The notes beneath the pieces are model-generated. The model was not told the origin of the DNA and did no database searches. It worked only from the letters and a program-made list of their open reading frames with translations. A DNA stretch of 64,000 nucleotides, taken from Mycobacterium sp. JS623. GTDB taxonomy: Bacteria; Actinomycetota; Actinomycetes; Mycobacteriales; Mycobacteriaceae. Within the stretch, counting starts at the first letter, position 1, and each line of letters begins with the position of its first letter. Made by a program: the position numbers and the translations under genes. The stretch is taken from assembly GCF_000328565.1 (NCBI RefSeq), contig NC_019966.1:4588001-4652000 (forward strand), given 5' to 3'. Positions 41,238 to 50,253 of this stretch are shown piece by piece.

Positions 41238-43100
41238 TCACACCGGTGCGGAGCCCCGGTGCATTTGCGCGAGCTCGTCGATCGATGCCTGCAGCTCGTC
41301 GAGTTCGGCCACCAGGGCCGCTCGGCGGTCGGCGACCTCATCGGCCGCCGCATCGCAATCGAGCAGGCCCCGGTGCCGCGCCATTTTCACCGCGGTGCTG
41401 AACATCTCCCCCGACACCGACTCCTCAGTGATGCGATGCTGCAATGACCATTGCCGGCCCAGACGAAGACACCTCTTGAGCAGATCCTGTTCATCGATTT
41501 CGAGTCCGGCCCCGACGTTCACCAGTTCCTCGGCCACCACCCGATAGGCGTCGATGAACGGTCTGAGCACCAAATGACCCACCAGCAGGTCGCTTCCTTT
41601 CAAAATGCGCGCAGCCTCTTCGGCGGGCAGCGGTGCGCTCGGGTCCGGGTCACGTCCGGTCATGATCGCGAACTCACGCCAGAGCTCGCCGGCGAACTCC
41701 TCGCGGCCGGCGAAGAAGAAGTCGAACTTGAGCAGTTCGCGGACCGCCTGTGCCTTTTCCCAACCCGAGCGCTTGGTCGCCCCCGGTGTCTGCACGATCG
41801 CCAGCAGGGCCAGTTCGGCGATCGCTCTGGTCACCAGAACGTGAATCGCGCTGTTGCGGTACACCCCTGCGATCAGATGCTGGTCGTCGCCGATCCCCCA
41901 CACCGTCGTCGGACCCCCGGCGTAGCAGGTCAACACGCCGGAGCCGACCAGGTCGTGCAGCGTCTGCGACACGGTCGCTCGGTCGGTGAGGTCCGCTCCG
42001 CCGGCAACACGCCAGCCGCGGGCACGTAAGTATCGTGCCAGCGGTGCGACCGTCGCGCGCACCTCGTCGAGGGTCAGGGCACGGTCTTCGCCGAGCATTG
42101 CGACGCATACCGCCGCCGTGGCCGTCACCGGCGTGGCCTGGTTGAGCCGATGGCAAACGTCGAGAGCAATGCGCTCAACGACCTGGCGATCAGTCAAGCC
42201 CTCGGCGCGCAGCCCGACGATCCGCTCATACAGCGGGACCGGTGAGCCGAAGCTGATGTAGATGCGACCCAGGCGATGCCGCAGCCCGCGCGCGTAACTG
42301 AATAGCCAGCGCGCGTTCTCCGGCCGCTTGGGAAGCCCGCGCGACTCCTCGACCATCAGTTTGACTTCGTGCAGCGGCAGCTGGTCGAACAGGATCGACA
42401 CGGGGACGGCCACGGTCTGCTCGGAGCGCACGGATTCGACTGCGTCGGTCACATATCGCAGCAATCCGTATCTCGGCGGCCGCAGCTTGCCGGTGCGTGT
42501 CCGACCGCCCTCGATGGACCACACCAGGTTGCGGCCGGCAGACACCATCTGGCCCACGACGATGCGCAGGGCCAGCCGGTAGGCAGGCATGTCCCCCGTC
42601 GCTCGCCGCACCGGGATGAACCCGTTGCGCCTGGCAATCGTGCCCAGCGGGAAGAAATTCAGGTTGGCGCCTGCCAGCCCGAACGTCGGCGTGATCCCTC
42701 CCTTCACAAGGCGCGGCGGAAAGGAAAATTGATCCAGATAGGAGCGGTGCGAGATGAGGAAGATGAGGGCGTGATCGCGGTCCAGCGCCCGCAGCCGGGC
42801 CAGGTCATCGTCGTCGACGACGACCTGGAAGCCGCGGACCATCCACGCCGACAGCGCATGCCAGGCGCGCACAACGGGAGGAACGTGGGAGACCGCCATC
42901 TCGCGGACATAGGATGCCGCCTCTGTCCGCACATCGGTCACAGTGCGGGACAGCTGGGACGCCAATTGAGCTGTTGCGCTGAGAAATTCATCGGAGGCCA
43001 GCAGCGCGGCGATCTCTCGACGGTCGCCAGAGCGCGACATCGACGCGGCGGATCCTTTCGGATGCAGCAACCGGGTAAGTCGATCAGACAGCACAGTCAC
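41238..43100 (-). CDS. plsB: Glycerol-3-phosphate acyltransferase (PlsB-like)
   Basis: 620 residues from the GTG overlapping the plsC stop, close in length to M. tuberculosis PlsB1 (621). The acyltransferase motifs are ISHRSYLDQFSFP (HX4D), IARRNGFIPVRRATGD, and VWSIEGGRTRTGKLRPPRYGLLRY. It would transfer an acyl group to sn-1 of glycerol-3-phosphate at the membrane, the first step of phospholipid and triacylglycerol synthesis. The long C-terminal helical domain is typical of PlsB. It is coupled to the PlsC gene, giving consecutive steps. Confidence 0.85.
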   Translation of the reverse strand: MTVLSDRLTRLLHPKGSAASMSRSGDRREIAALLASDEFLSATAQLASQLSRTVTDVRTEAASYVREMAVSHVPPVVRAWHALSAWMVRGFQVVVDDDDLARLRALDRDHALIFLISHRSYLDQFSFPPRLVKGGITPTFGLAGANLNFFPLGTIARRNGFIPVRRATGDMPAYRLALRIVVGQMVSAGRNLVWSIEGGRTRTGKLRPPRYGLLRYVTDAVESVRSEQTVAVPVSILFDQLPLHEVKLMVEESRGLPKRPENARWLFSYARGLRHRLGRIYISFGSPVPLYERIVGLRAEGLTDRQVVERIALDVCHRLNQATPVTATAAVCVAMLGEDRALTLDEVRATVAPLARYLRARGWRVAGGADLTDRATVSQTLHDLVGSGVLTCYAGGPTTVWGIGDDQHLIAGVYRNSAIHVLVTRAIAELALLAIVQTPGATKRSGWEKAQAVRELLKFDFFFAGREEFAGELWREFAIMTGRDPDPSAPLPAEEAARILKGSDLLVGHLVLRPFIDAYRVVAEELVNVGAGLEIDEQDLLKRCLRLGRQWSLQHRITEESVSGEMFSTAVKMARHRGLLDCDAAADEVADRRAALVAELDELQASIDELAQMHRGSAPV

Positions 43101-44608
43101 TTGCCCACCGCCGATGCCTGCGCAATGGCGGCTGACCACTGTTGCCCTGCAGACGTTCCCGGCCAGTCGTCAAGGGTGTCGATGTAGAGCTGGCGCATTC
43201 GCGGCACCCACAGGTCGAGATCCGCTTTGGTCCAGTCGGCGGTCGGAACCGGCTCATGCACAACGACTTCGATGGTGCCTTCCTGTGCCACCCTGGCGTT
43301 GCGCCACATGATTTCGCCGGCGTTGCGGATCACGATCGGAACGATCGGAACTCCGGCGTCGCGGGCCATGTGGAAACCACCCTTCTTGAACACCCCGATC
43401 TTCGGGCTGAACGAGCGGGTGCCTTCGGGTGACATGGTGATCGAAAGCCCCTTGCGCAGCCTGTCCACCGCGGGCTGCAACGCTGAGAGAGCTTTTGATG
43501 TGTTGCTGCGATCCACGAACGCGACATCAGCCATCGCGAACAGCTGCCCGAGCACGGGTATCTGGGCCACCTCTGCCTTGGCGACGACGGTGAAGCCGCG
43601 CTGCACGACTCGGGTGGTTACGAGCATGTCGATCAATGTGCTCTGATGGTTGATGAAGAACACTGCAGGCCGGTGCGCCGTGTTTTGCTCGCCGATGACC
43701 TTGAACCGAATGTTGGCCAGCTGCCCCCCGAGCCTGCCGAACAGCGAGGTCGCCAGATCCACGCCGCCGCGACGATCCTGGGTCAGCACACCAGCGACCG
43801 CGCCCGCGCCGACTGCCGCGGCGAAGCCACCGATTAGACCGGTCGTTCGGGCCAGCGACAGCGGATGGAACTGGCTCCGTTTGGTTTTGAAACGCACCAC
43901 GGGCCATCCGCGCTCTCCGGCATGACGGGCGAGGTCTGAACCGGGGTTGATCGGATGGGGAAAGCCGACCCCACCAAGGAACGGCACGTCCTCGTCGCCG
44001 TTGGCGTATGCGTGGCAGTTTTTCAGCGGGATTCGATGTCGTTTGGCGAAGTCACGGACCGCGGCGAGCTTGCTTTCCCCCCACGGCGGGCGCCCGGAGA
44101 TACCGCCGGTGAGAACACCGTGCTCGGTCTCGAGCTCCGTACACAAAATATGGTCGATACCCAGTTCTCGGGCCATGGGCGCGACCTGCATCCGGGTGGC
44201 AGATGTCGCGATGACGACGGTGTGCCCCTTGTTTTGGTGGGCGCGCACCAGCCGCCAGGTGCCATGGAACAGCGCACCGGCGATCTCGTTGACGAACAGC
44301 TCCTCGCCGAGTTCCATCAGGTCGTCATCGGTGCGACCCACCCAGCTCTGAATTCCGTGCAACATCAGGTCTTCGAACGCGGCCTCGTCGAGCGGTCCAC
44401 CAAGCGCCGCGAGCATGGTGCGCACGAACTCATCGGGTCCCAGTTCGAAGTTGCGCGCCCGATGGGCGATCAGCGCGCTAGCCGAGTACCCCTGGATCAG
44501 GGTTCCATCGAAATCGAAGAACGCGGCGACTTTGGGCCCGCTAGGACCGGCCTTGATCTGGGCGACGACATCGTCGACTGCGATCACCGAAGGCGTGCTA
44601 CCGGTCAT
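43097..44608 (-). CDS. plsC: HAD phosphatase-1-acylglycerol-3-phosphate acyltransferase fusion (PlsC-like)
   Basis: 503 residues with two domains. The N-terminal HAD-like phosphatase has AAFFDFDGTLIQG (about 28-40), VVIATSATRMQ and AYANGDEDVPFL. The C-terminal LPLAT domain has FFINHQSTLIDMLVTTRV (HX4D), DRSNTSKALSALQPA and SPEGTRSFSPKIGVFKKGGF. M. tuberculosis PlsC (Rv2483c, 580 residues) has the same fusion. The acyltransferase makes phosphatidic acid; the HAD part could then dephosphorylate it or another phosphoester. It precedes and overlaps plsB. Confidence 0.87.
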   Translation of the reverse strand: MTGSTPSVIAVDDVVAQIKAGPSGPKVAAFFDFDGTLIQGYSASALIAHRARNFELGPDEFVRTMLAALGGPLDEAAFEDLMLHGIQSWVGRTDDDLMELGEELFVNEIAGALFHGTWRLVRAHQNKGHTVVIATSATRMQVAPMARELGIDHILCTELETEHGVLTGGISGRPPWGESKLAAVRDFAKRHRIPLKNCHAYANGDEDVPFLGGVGFPHPINPGSDLARHAGERGWPVVRFKTKRSQFHPLSLARTTGLIGGFAAAVGAGAVAGVLTQDRRGGVDLATSLFGRLGGQLANIRFKVIGEQNTAHRPAVFFINHQSTLIDMLVTTRVVQRGFTVVAKAEVAQIPVLGQLFAMADVAFVDRSNTSKALSALQPAVDRLRKGLSITMSPEGTRSFSPKIGVFKKGGFHMARDAGVPIVPIVIRNAGEIMWRNARVAQEGTIEVVVHEPVPTADWTKADLDLWVPRMRQLYIDTLDDWPGTSAGQQWSAAIAQASAVGK

Positions 44609-44651
44609 GTCATGACCGCCTTCGCGCAGAATTGGGCAGCGTCACGCGGGG

Positions 44652-44846
44652 TTAGCCGACAATCCTCAGGGATGCCGTCGGGCACATGTCCACGGCCTCT
44701 TGTGCAATGTCGATGGCCTGGTCACCGTCGAGCTCGGCATCGAGTACCTCGACCGTGCCGTCCTGCTGGATTTGGAAGCGCTCGGGTGCCAGGCCTTCGC
44801 AGAGTCCCATCCCGGCGCACTTGGTGCGGTCCACCTCAACTCTCAT
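44652..44846 (-). CDS. Small 3Fe-4S ferredoxin, P450 type
   Basis: 64 residues from ATG 44846, behind GAGGGAGA. The cysteine pattern is CAGMGLC (Cys-X5-Cys) with a single later CysPro (MCPTAS), giving the three ligands of the 3Fe-4S ferredoxins that feed bacterial cytochromes P450. The overall acidic character fits. It is oriented away from the P450 at 48909, 4 kb to the right, but is the only such ferredoxin seen here and a likely partner. It may be transcribed with plsC/plsB. Confidence 0.88.
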   Translation of the reverse strand: MRVEVDRTKCAGMGLCEGLAPERFQIQQDGTVEVLDAELDGDQAIDIAQEAVDMCPTASLRIVG

Positions 44847-45224
44847 GTCGTCTCCCTCGTCGTCGCCGCCGGCCCGGACCCGGCACCCGGCGTCGTTTCC
44901 CTGGGTTGGGGGGAGGTACGCGCGCCCGGTGCCGGGGCGGGTGGTTTGCGACCGCGACCGTTGAGTTCTGGCGACCCCACTATGAAGGCTCGAACACCAT
45001 GCAGCCAAGGGTATTCGGGACGAAATACCTCTGCTGCGGGGTGCATAACCGCCCGATGTGGTGACGCGTCACTACCAGACGTCGGCCACACTCGCAGCAC
45101 AGGAGTCCACGTATGGGCCCGTCCGCGTGCCCAACCACCGCCGGTGAGCCGATGCCAGTTGTCGGCACGCCGAAAGCGCCGCGGTTCAGCGGCTCAACGC
45201 CACACAGTAGAGAAGGGGCAGCAG
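44847..45224. other. Divergent intergenic region between ferredoxin and alcohol dehydrogenase
   Basis: 378 bases without a convincing gene. It must hold the divergent promoters. I found no clear operator of the GGTC-N-GACC kind and no hairpin terminator. Short frames here have no recognisable family features. Confidence 0.5.
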
Positions 45225-46325
45225 ATGCAAATCTCAGCCGCGGTGGTCCACGAGGTGGGCGCGCCGTTCGTCCTCACCGAGGTCGAACTCGAAGACCCGG
45301 CGCCCGGTGAAGTAGTAGTGGAGATCGCTGGGGCAGGCATCTGCCACACCGACATCGCTGTCCAGCACGGGCACCTGCCGTTCCCGCTGCCCGGTGTGCT
45401 CGGCCATGAGGGCAGCGGAACGATCGTGCAGGTGGGTGCTGACGTGACGGCCTTCGCGGTCGGTGACCAGGTCGCGATCAGCTTCAACAGCTGCGCGGCG
45501 TGCCCCCAGTGCGCGTCTGGTCAACCGGCGTATTGCCACCGCTTCCTCGAATACAACTTCGGCGGGGTGCGCCCCGACGGATCCGCAGGTTTAGCCTCGG
45601 CCGGAACCAAATTGGGGGCCAACTTCTTTGGCCAATCGTCGTTGGCGACCCATGCGCTGGCGCACGAACGCAACGTGGTCAAGCTGCCGCCGGGTGCCCC
45701 GGTCGAGCTCGTCGGCCCGTTGGGCTGCGGCATCCAGACCGGGGCCGGGGCGGTGATGAACTCACTGGACGTCCAGCCGGGCTCGACGGTGGTCGTCGCC
45801 GGCGCGGGCGCGGTCGGCCTGTCGGCCGTACTGGCATCGGTGGTGCGCGACGCCGCTTCGATCATCGCCGTCGACCTGCACGCGAGCAGGCGCACCCTGG
45901 CGACCGAGCTCGGCGCCACCCACGTAATTGACCCAACGTCCGGCCCGCTGTCCGAACAGATCCGCGAGATCGCGCCGGCGGGCGCCGATTATGCGATCGA
46001 TACCACTGCGGTGGCACCAGTCGTCGAGCAGCTGCTGGCCTCCCTCGGGATACGAGGCACGCTGGGGTTGATCGGTGTGCCCGCCGATCCGGCGGCCGTG
46101 TTCTCCGTCGGGCTGTTCCAACCGCCCCTTCTCGGGTTGACCATCCGCGGCATCGTCGAAGGCGATGCCGACCCGCAAACGTTCATCCCCTACCTGCTCG
46201 ATCTGCACAGTCAGGGCAAGTTTCCGTTCGACAAGCTGATCACCACCATGCCGCTGGCCCGCGTCAACGAGGCAGTGGAGGCCCAGCACCGCGGCGAAAT
46301 CCTCAAGGCCGTGCTGACGCCCTGA
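45225..46325 (+). CDS. Zinc-dependent alcohol dehydrogenase (aryl/alkyl alcohol type)
   Basis: 366 residues from ATG 45225. Catalytic zinc ligands are the Cys in GAGICHTD, the His of GHEGSG and the Cys of GPLGCGIQTG. The structural zinc loop SCAACPQCASGQPAYC has all four cysteines. The NAD site is VVVAGAGAVGLSAVLAS. It resembles benzyl/aryl alcohol dehydrogenases and mycobacterial AdhD. It could oxidise the alcohol formed by the P450 to an aldehyde, which the aldehyde dehydrogenase at 50254 converts to an acid. Confidence 0.87.
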   Translation: MQISAAVVHEVGAPFVLTEVELEDPAPGEVVVEIAGAGICHTDIAVQHGHLPFPLPGVLGHEGSGTIVQVGADVTAFAVGDQVAISFNSCAACPQCASGQPAYCHRFLEYNFGGVRPDGSAGLASAGTKLGANFFGQSSLATHALAHERNVVKLPPGAPVELVGPLGCGIQTGAGAVMNSLDVQPGSTVVVAGAGAVGLSAVLASVVRDAASIIAVDLHASRRTLATELGATHVIDPTSGPLSEQIREIAPAGADYAIDTTAVAPVVEQLLASLGIRGTLGLIGVPADPAAVFSVGLFQPPLLGLTIRGIVEGDADPQTFIPYLLDLHSQGKFPFDKLITTMPLARVNEAVEAQHRGEILKAVLTP

Positions 46326-46346
46326 ACCTTGTAGAGACAACCTTTA

Positions 46347-47309
46347 ATGGCGAATAACAAGCGTCGAAAAGCGGCTATTGCAGCCGCGGCGCTGCTGACC
46401 ACCGGGGCCGCGGCGACGGCCGTCGCGCTTATCCGGCGTGGCGCTGAAGGTCCGCGTGCCACTGTCCAACAGTTGGAGCTGACGCCCGTCCACCGGGCCG
46501 GGACCGGATCCCCGCTGCTCCTGTTGCACGGCGTGGGCGCCATATGGCGAGCATGGTCACCAGTCCTGCCACATCTCGAGCCTCACCATGACGTGATAGC
46601 GCCGACACTGCGGGGCCACGGCGGTGGGATGCCGCTAGACCCCGACATTGCGCCGTCAGTCGACGCCCTGGCCGACGACATCGAGAAAGAACTGGATCGG
46701 CTGGGCCTGCACAGAGTGCACATCGCGGGCAATTCCCTCGGCGGATGGCTCGGAATGGAGCTTGCGCGCCGAGGCCGAGCTCTGTCCCTCGTGTTGTTCA
46801 GTCCGGCGGGAGCGTGGCGGTCGCAGCGCAGCATCGAGTTACGGGCCAACGCAATTCGGCTATCCGTCGGTGCGCTCGACCATTGTGTGTCGCGCGCTGA
46901 CACCATCGCCGCAAACACGCTGCTGCGCTGGCCACTGCTGGCCGCGCAGGTCGCACATCCCGAGCGGGTGCCACCTGAGGAATTGGCCGCCTATATCCGG
47001 GCCGGTGCCGTCGCGCCGGCCGTCGCGCTACTGCTGCGCGCAATCCCGCTTCGCCAAGTGCAACCTCTTCCGGCTGACCGTGACTACCCCGTCCGGCTGG
47101 TCTGGGCTGACCGCGACAGGGTGCTGCCGTTCAACGGTTTCGGCGCACCGATGCTCGAGCGGATACCCGGAGCCGAGTTGGTGCGGCTTCCCGGCGTCGG
47201 CCATGTGCCGATGTCCGACGATCCTGCCCGCGTTGCCGAACTCATCCTGCAGGTAACTGCCGGCGTCGACGGCGCGGCGCCGGCCGAAAGGTTTGAACGC
47301 AATGCCTGA
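46347..47309 (+). CDS. Membrane-anchored alpha/beta hydrolase
   Basis: 320 residues. The N-terminus is basic (ANNKRRK) and then hydrophobic (AAIAAAALLTTGAAATAVALI), a signal anchor. Hydrolase features are LLLLHGVGAIWRAW (oxyanion), PTLRGHGGG, the nucleophile elbow GNSLGGW, the acid in VWADRDRVLPF and the His in GVGHVPMSD. An esterase or lipase at the membrane is likely. It overlaps the WS/DGAT gene, so it probably acts in neutral lipid turnover. Confidence 0.82.
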   Translation: MANNKRRKAAIAAAALLTTGAAATAVALIRRGAEGPRATVQQLELTPVHRAGTGSPLLLLHGVGAIWRAWSPVLPHLEPHHDVIAPTLRGHGGGMPLDPDIAPSVDALADDIEKELDRLGLHRVHIAGNSLGGWLGMELARRGRALSLVLFSPAGAWRSQRSIELRANAIRLSVGALDHCVSRADTIAANTLLRWPLLAAQVAHPERVPPEELAAYIRAGAVAPAVALLLRAIPLRQVQPLPADRDYPVRLVWADRDRVLPFNGFGAPMLERIPGAELVRLPGVGHVPMSDDPARVAELILQVTAGVDGAAPAERFERNA

Positions 47310-48717
47310 AACCAACGATGACGCACTTGCCTCATGGGGTGGAGGGCCCGACCTCAGCGCGTGGGAAACACTTATGTGGCGCACCGACAGTCACCATCGC
47401 ACCCGTTCGACCGGCGTGATGATCGAGCTGCTCGATGTGGAGCCGGATTGGGATCGGCTAGTGGCCGCGCACAATCGGTTCACCCAGCGGGTCCCCCGGC
47501 TACGGGAACGCGTCGTCGAGCCGCTATTGCCCCTCGTTCCGCCGGCGTGGTCGCCTGACCCACACTTCGACCTGGAATACCACCTGCAGCGGGTGCGTCT
47601 ACCGGGCGACGGGTCAATGGCTGAGCTGCACGCACTGGCGGCCCAATTCGCTGCCCGCCCGCTGGATCCCGAGCGCCCGGCGTGGGAGGCGCTGCTGGTG
47701 CTTGGCGTCACCGGAGGGCGGGCAGCTTACTTGTTCAAGCCGCATCACAGCCTGAGCGACGGGATCGGTCTGCTGCAACTGCTGGACCTGGCCCACGGAC
47801 ATAGCCGGGAGCCCGGGCCCGCCGACGACAGGCCGATGGCCAAACCTCGACGTAAGGAATCGCCGGAGGGTCTACTGGTAAACCGGCTGGCCGCCAGGGC
47901 GGTGAGCGCGCCCGCCAGCGCGGTGCGAGAAGCGTTCTCGGCTGTAGGCCATTTCGTGGGCGACCCGGTCGGAACGGCGACCGACGCCGTCAACTTCGCG
48001 ATGTCACTTCGGCGAGTGCTGTCGCCGCCGGAGGCGCCCCACTCCCCTGCGCTTACCGGCGGTGGATCCGGTTATCGACTGGACACCTTCGACGTGGCGC
48101 TTGACGACCTGAAAATAGCGGGACGGGCGGCTGGAGGCTCGGTCAATGACGCGTTCCTGGCCGCGCTGCTCGGCGGGGTCCGTCGCTACCACGAAAAGCT
48201 CTCTCTCACAGTCGATATCATGGCCGTGGCGATACCGGTCAGCCTGCGCACCGACGCTGACCCCATGGGCGCCAACAAGTTCGCCGCCGCGCGGTTCGTG
48301 GCGCCGGTCGGTGAACCCGATCCCAGCGCGCGCATCGCCGCTATCCACGACTTCATCTCCGATGCCCGCATGGAACCCGCCCTGGGATTCCTCGACCTCA
48401 TTGCGCCGGTGTTGAGCCGGCTGCCGGGAATTCTGCTCACACGTATCGCCGGCGAGATGACCGGCCTGTCCGACCTGCAGGCCTCCAACTTGGGGGCGAT
48501 CGGCCGCCCGCTGTATCTCGCGGGCGCAAAGGTGACGCGCATCTATCCGATGGGTCCCCGACCCGGCATCCCGGCCATGGTCGCAATGGTGACCTACGAC
48601 GGAACGTGTTGCATCGCCATCAACTTCGACCCGGAAGCGATCACCGACGCCACCTCGTTCTCGACCTGCCTGCGCGAGGGCTTCGACGAGGTCATCGCCC
48701 TGGCCGGGACTGCGTGA
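47302..48717 (+). CDS. Wax ester synthase/diacylglycerol acyltransferase (WS/DGAT)
   Basis: 471 residues from ATG 47302, overlapping the hydrolase end; a TTG nine bases upstream is less likely. The active motif HHSLSDG is at 148-154 (His148, His149, Asp153). It also has PRLRERVVEPL near residue 70 and SNLGAIGRPLYLAGA in the C-terminal domain, as in the PLN/Ws family. It esterifies diacylglycerol or fatty alcohols with acyl-CoA, storing carbon as triacylglycerol or wax. With PlsB and PlsC nearby, the neutral-lipid route is nearly complete. Confidence 0.9.
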   Translation: MPETNDDALASWGGGPDLSAWETLMWRTDSHHRTRSTGVMIELLDVEPDWDRLVAAHNRFTQRVPRLRERVVEPLLPLVPPAWSPDPHFDLEYHLQRVRLPGDGSMAELHALAAQFAARPLDPERPAWEALLVLGVTGGRAAYLFKPHHSLSDGIGLLQLLDLAHGHSREPGPADDRPMAKPRRKESPEGLLVNRLAARAVSAPASAVREAFSAVGHFVGDPVGTATDAVNFAMSLRRVLSPPEAPHSPALTGGGSGYRLDTFDVALDDLKIAGRAAGGSVNDAFLAALLGGVRRYHEKLSLTVDIMAVAIPVSLRTDADPMGANKFAAARFVAPVGEPDPSARIAAIHDFISDARMEPALGFLDLIAPVLSRLPGILLTRIAGEMTGLSDLQASNLGAIGRPLYLAGAKVTRIYPMGPRPGIPAMVAMVTYDGTCCIAINFDPEAITDATSFSTCLREGFDEVIALAGTA

Positions 48718-48908
48718 AGCTTCGCCAATCAGACGAATCGTCGCCGCTCCGCACCGCTTTTACCCCCAACGCGGGAGCGATGACCCCCCGTCATGGTGAC
48801 GCGGCAGTTGCGGCCTCGAAGTGAGACTTGAGTCACCAGACGCGCTCGCCAACGAGGTCTCGTCGGCGAGGGACATAGGGCAGTCAATACCGCAGGAAGA
48901 GGACGTCC

Positions 48909-50237
48909 ATGACGACCGCCGAACACACGCAAGCAGCCACCATTCCCGATGGCATCGCACGGCAGATCGTGCTGCCCGAGGGCCATGGCGACCTCGCCGC
49001 ACTGCATGAGGCCTACAAATGGGTGCGCAACAACGCGCCACTGGCCCAAGCCGTCGTCGAGGGCTTCGACCCTATCTGGCTGGTCAGCAAGCATGCCGAC
49101 CTGCAGGAGGTCGAAAGCCAGCCGGAGGTCTTCTCTGCAGGCGGCGGCAAGGAGCCGGGGGCGCATAACCCGATCCTGCAGAACCAGGCCGGTGACGGTT
49201 TCATGAAGAGCCTGCTCGGCGGAAGCCTGCGCCTTATGGACGCCCTGCCGTACCTGGACCCGCCCGAGCACACCGAAATCAAGTTCATCACCAACGACTG
49301 GTTCCGGCCCACCCAGCTCCAGAAGTGGACAGAGCAGATCGGCGAGCTCGCCAGGGCGTCCGTCGACAAGCTCGAGAAGCTCTCCGCGACCGGGGAGATC
49401 GACCTTCTCGACGACTGGGCCCTGGGCTTCCCGCTGCACGTGATGATGACGCTGTTCGGGGTGCCCCCGGAAGACGAGCCGACGATGATGAAGATGACTC
49501 AGGAGTTCTTTGGCACGGCCGATCCTGAACACCAGCGCGAGGACGCCGAGGAGCCCAGCCCCGAGGCGATGGCCCAACAGTTCGCGGCCGCCTACCAGGA
49601 AATCTGCGCCTACTTCGACATGCTGGTCGAAGACCGCCGCGCCAATCCGCGCGAGGATCTCGCCACATTGGTCGCCACGGCCAAGGGACCCGACGGCGAG
49701 TATCTGCCGAAGTCCTTCTCCTACGGCTACTACATGGCGATTTCCACCGCCGGGCACGACACCACGTCGGCAACCCTGGCTGGCACGCTGCAGCTGCTGT
49801 CACAACACCCCGACGTACTGGCCCGCGTTCAAGCGGATCCGAAGTTGATTCCCAACCTTGTCTTGGAATCGTTGCGAATGGTCTCACCGGTCAAACACTT
49901 CATGCGCCGCGCGGAGCAGGACTACACGATGCGCGGGCAGACCATCAAGAAGGGCGACCGGTTGATGTTGCTGTTCCAGTCGGGCAACCGCGACGAGGAC
50001 GTCTTCGACCGCCCCTACGAATTCGACATCGACCGCAAACCCAACAAGCAGATCGCATTCGGCCACGGCCCTCACATGTGCATCGGACAACACCTGTCCA
50101 AACTCGAGCTGAAGGTGATGCTCGAAGAACTGCTCCCCCGCATCAAGTCGATCGAACTGCTCGGACCCGGGCAGTACACGCAGACCAACTTCGTCGGCGG
50201 GTTAAAGCATCTGCCCGCCAAGCTCAATTTCGCCTGA
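48909..50237 (+). CDS. Cytochrome P450, CYP108-like
   Basis: 442 residues. The I-helix has AGHDTTS, the K-helix LESLR (ExxR), and the heme loop [13 protein letters not shown] with Cys391. Several stretches match my memory of P450terp (CYP108A1), the terpineol hydroxylase: [49 protein letters not shown] and [10 protein letters not shown]. It should hydroxylate a terpenoid- or alkyl-ring-like substrate using the 3Fe-4S ferredoxin at 44652. It heads a plus-strand run with aldehyde dehydrogenase and a Rieske system. Confidence 0.88.
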   Translation: MTTAEHTQAATIPDGIARQIVLPEGHGDLAALHEAYKWVRNNAPLAQAVVEGFDPIWLVSKHADLQEVESQPEVFSAGGGKEPGAHNPILQNQAGDGFMKSLLGGSLRLMDALPYLDPPEHTEIKFITNDWFRPTQLQKWTEQIGELARASVDKLEKLSATGEIDLLDDWALGFPLHVMMTLFGVPPEDEPTMMKMTQEFFGTADPEHQREDAEEPSPEAMAQQFAAAYQEICAYFDMLVEDRRANPREDLATLVATAKGPDGEYLPKSFSYGYYMAISTAGHDTTSATLAGTLQLLSQHPDVLARVQADPKLIPNLVLESLRMVSPVKHFMRRAEQDYTMRGQTIKKGDRLMLLFQSGNRDEDVFDRPYEFDIDRKPNKQIAFGHGPHMCIGQHLSKLELKVMLEELLPRIKSIELLGPGQYTQTNFVGGLKHLPAKLNFA

Positions 50238-50253
50238 TGCTGAAGAGATGCCA

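Noticed and set aside
45113..45310. 65-codon frame overlapping the alcohol dehydrogenase start
   Set aside because: Overlaps the real gene in another frame and shows no family features.
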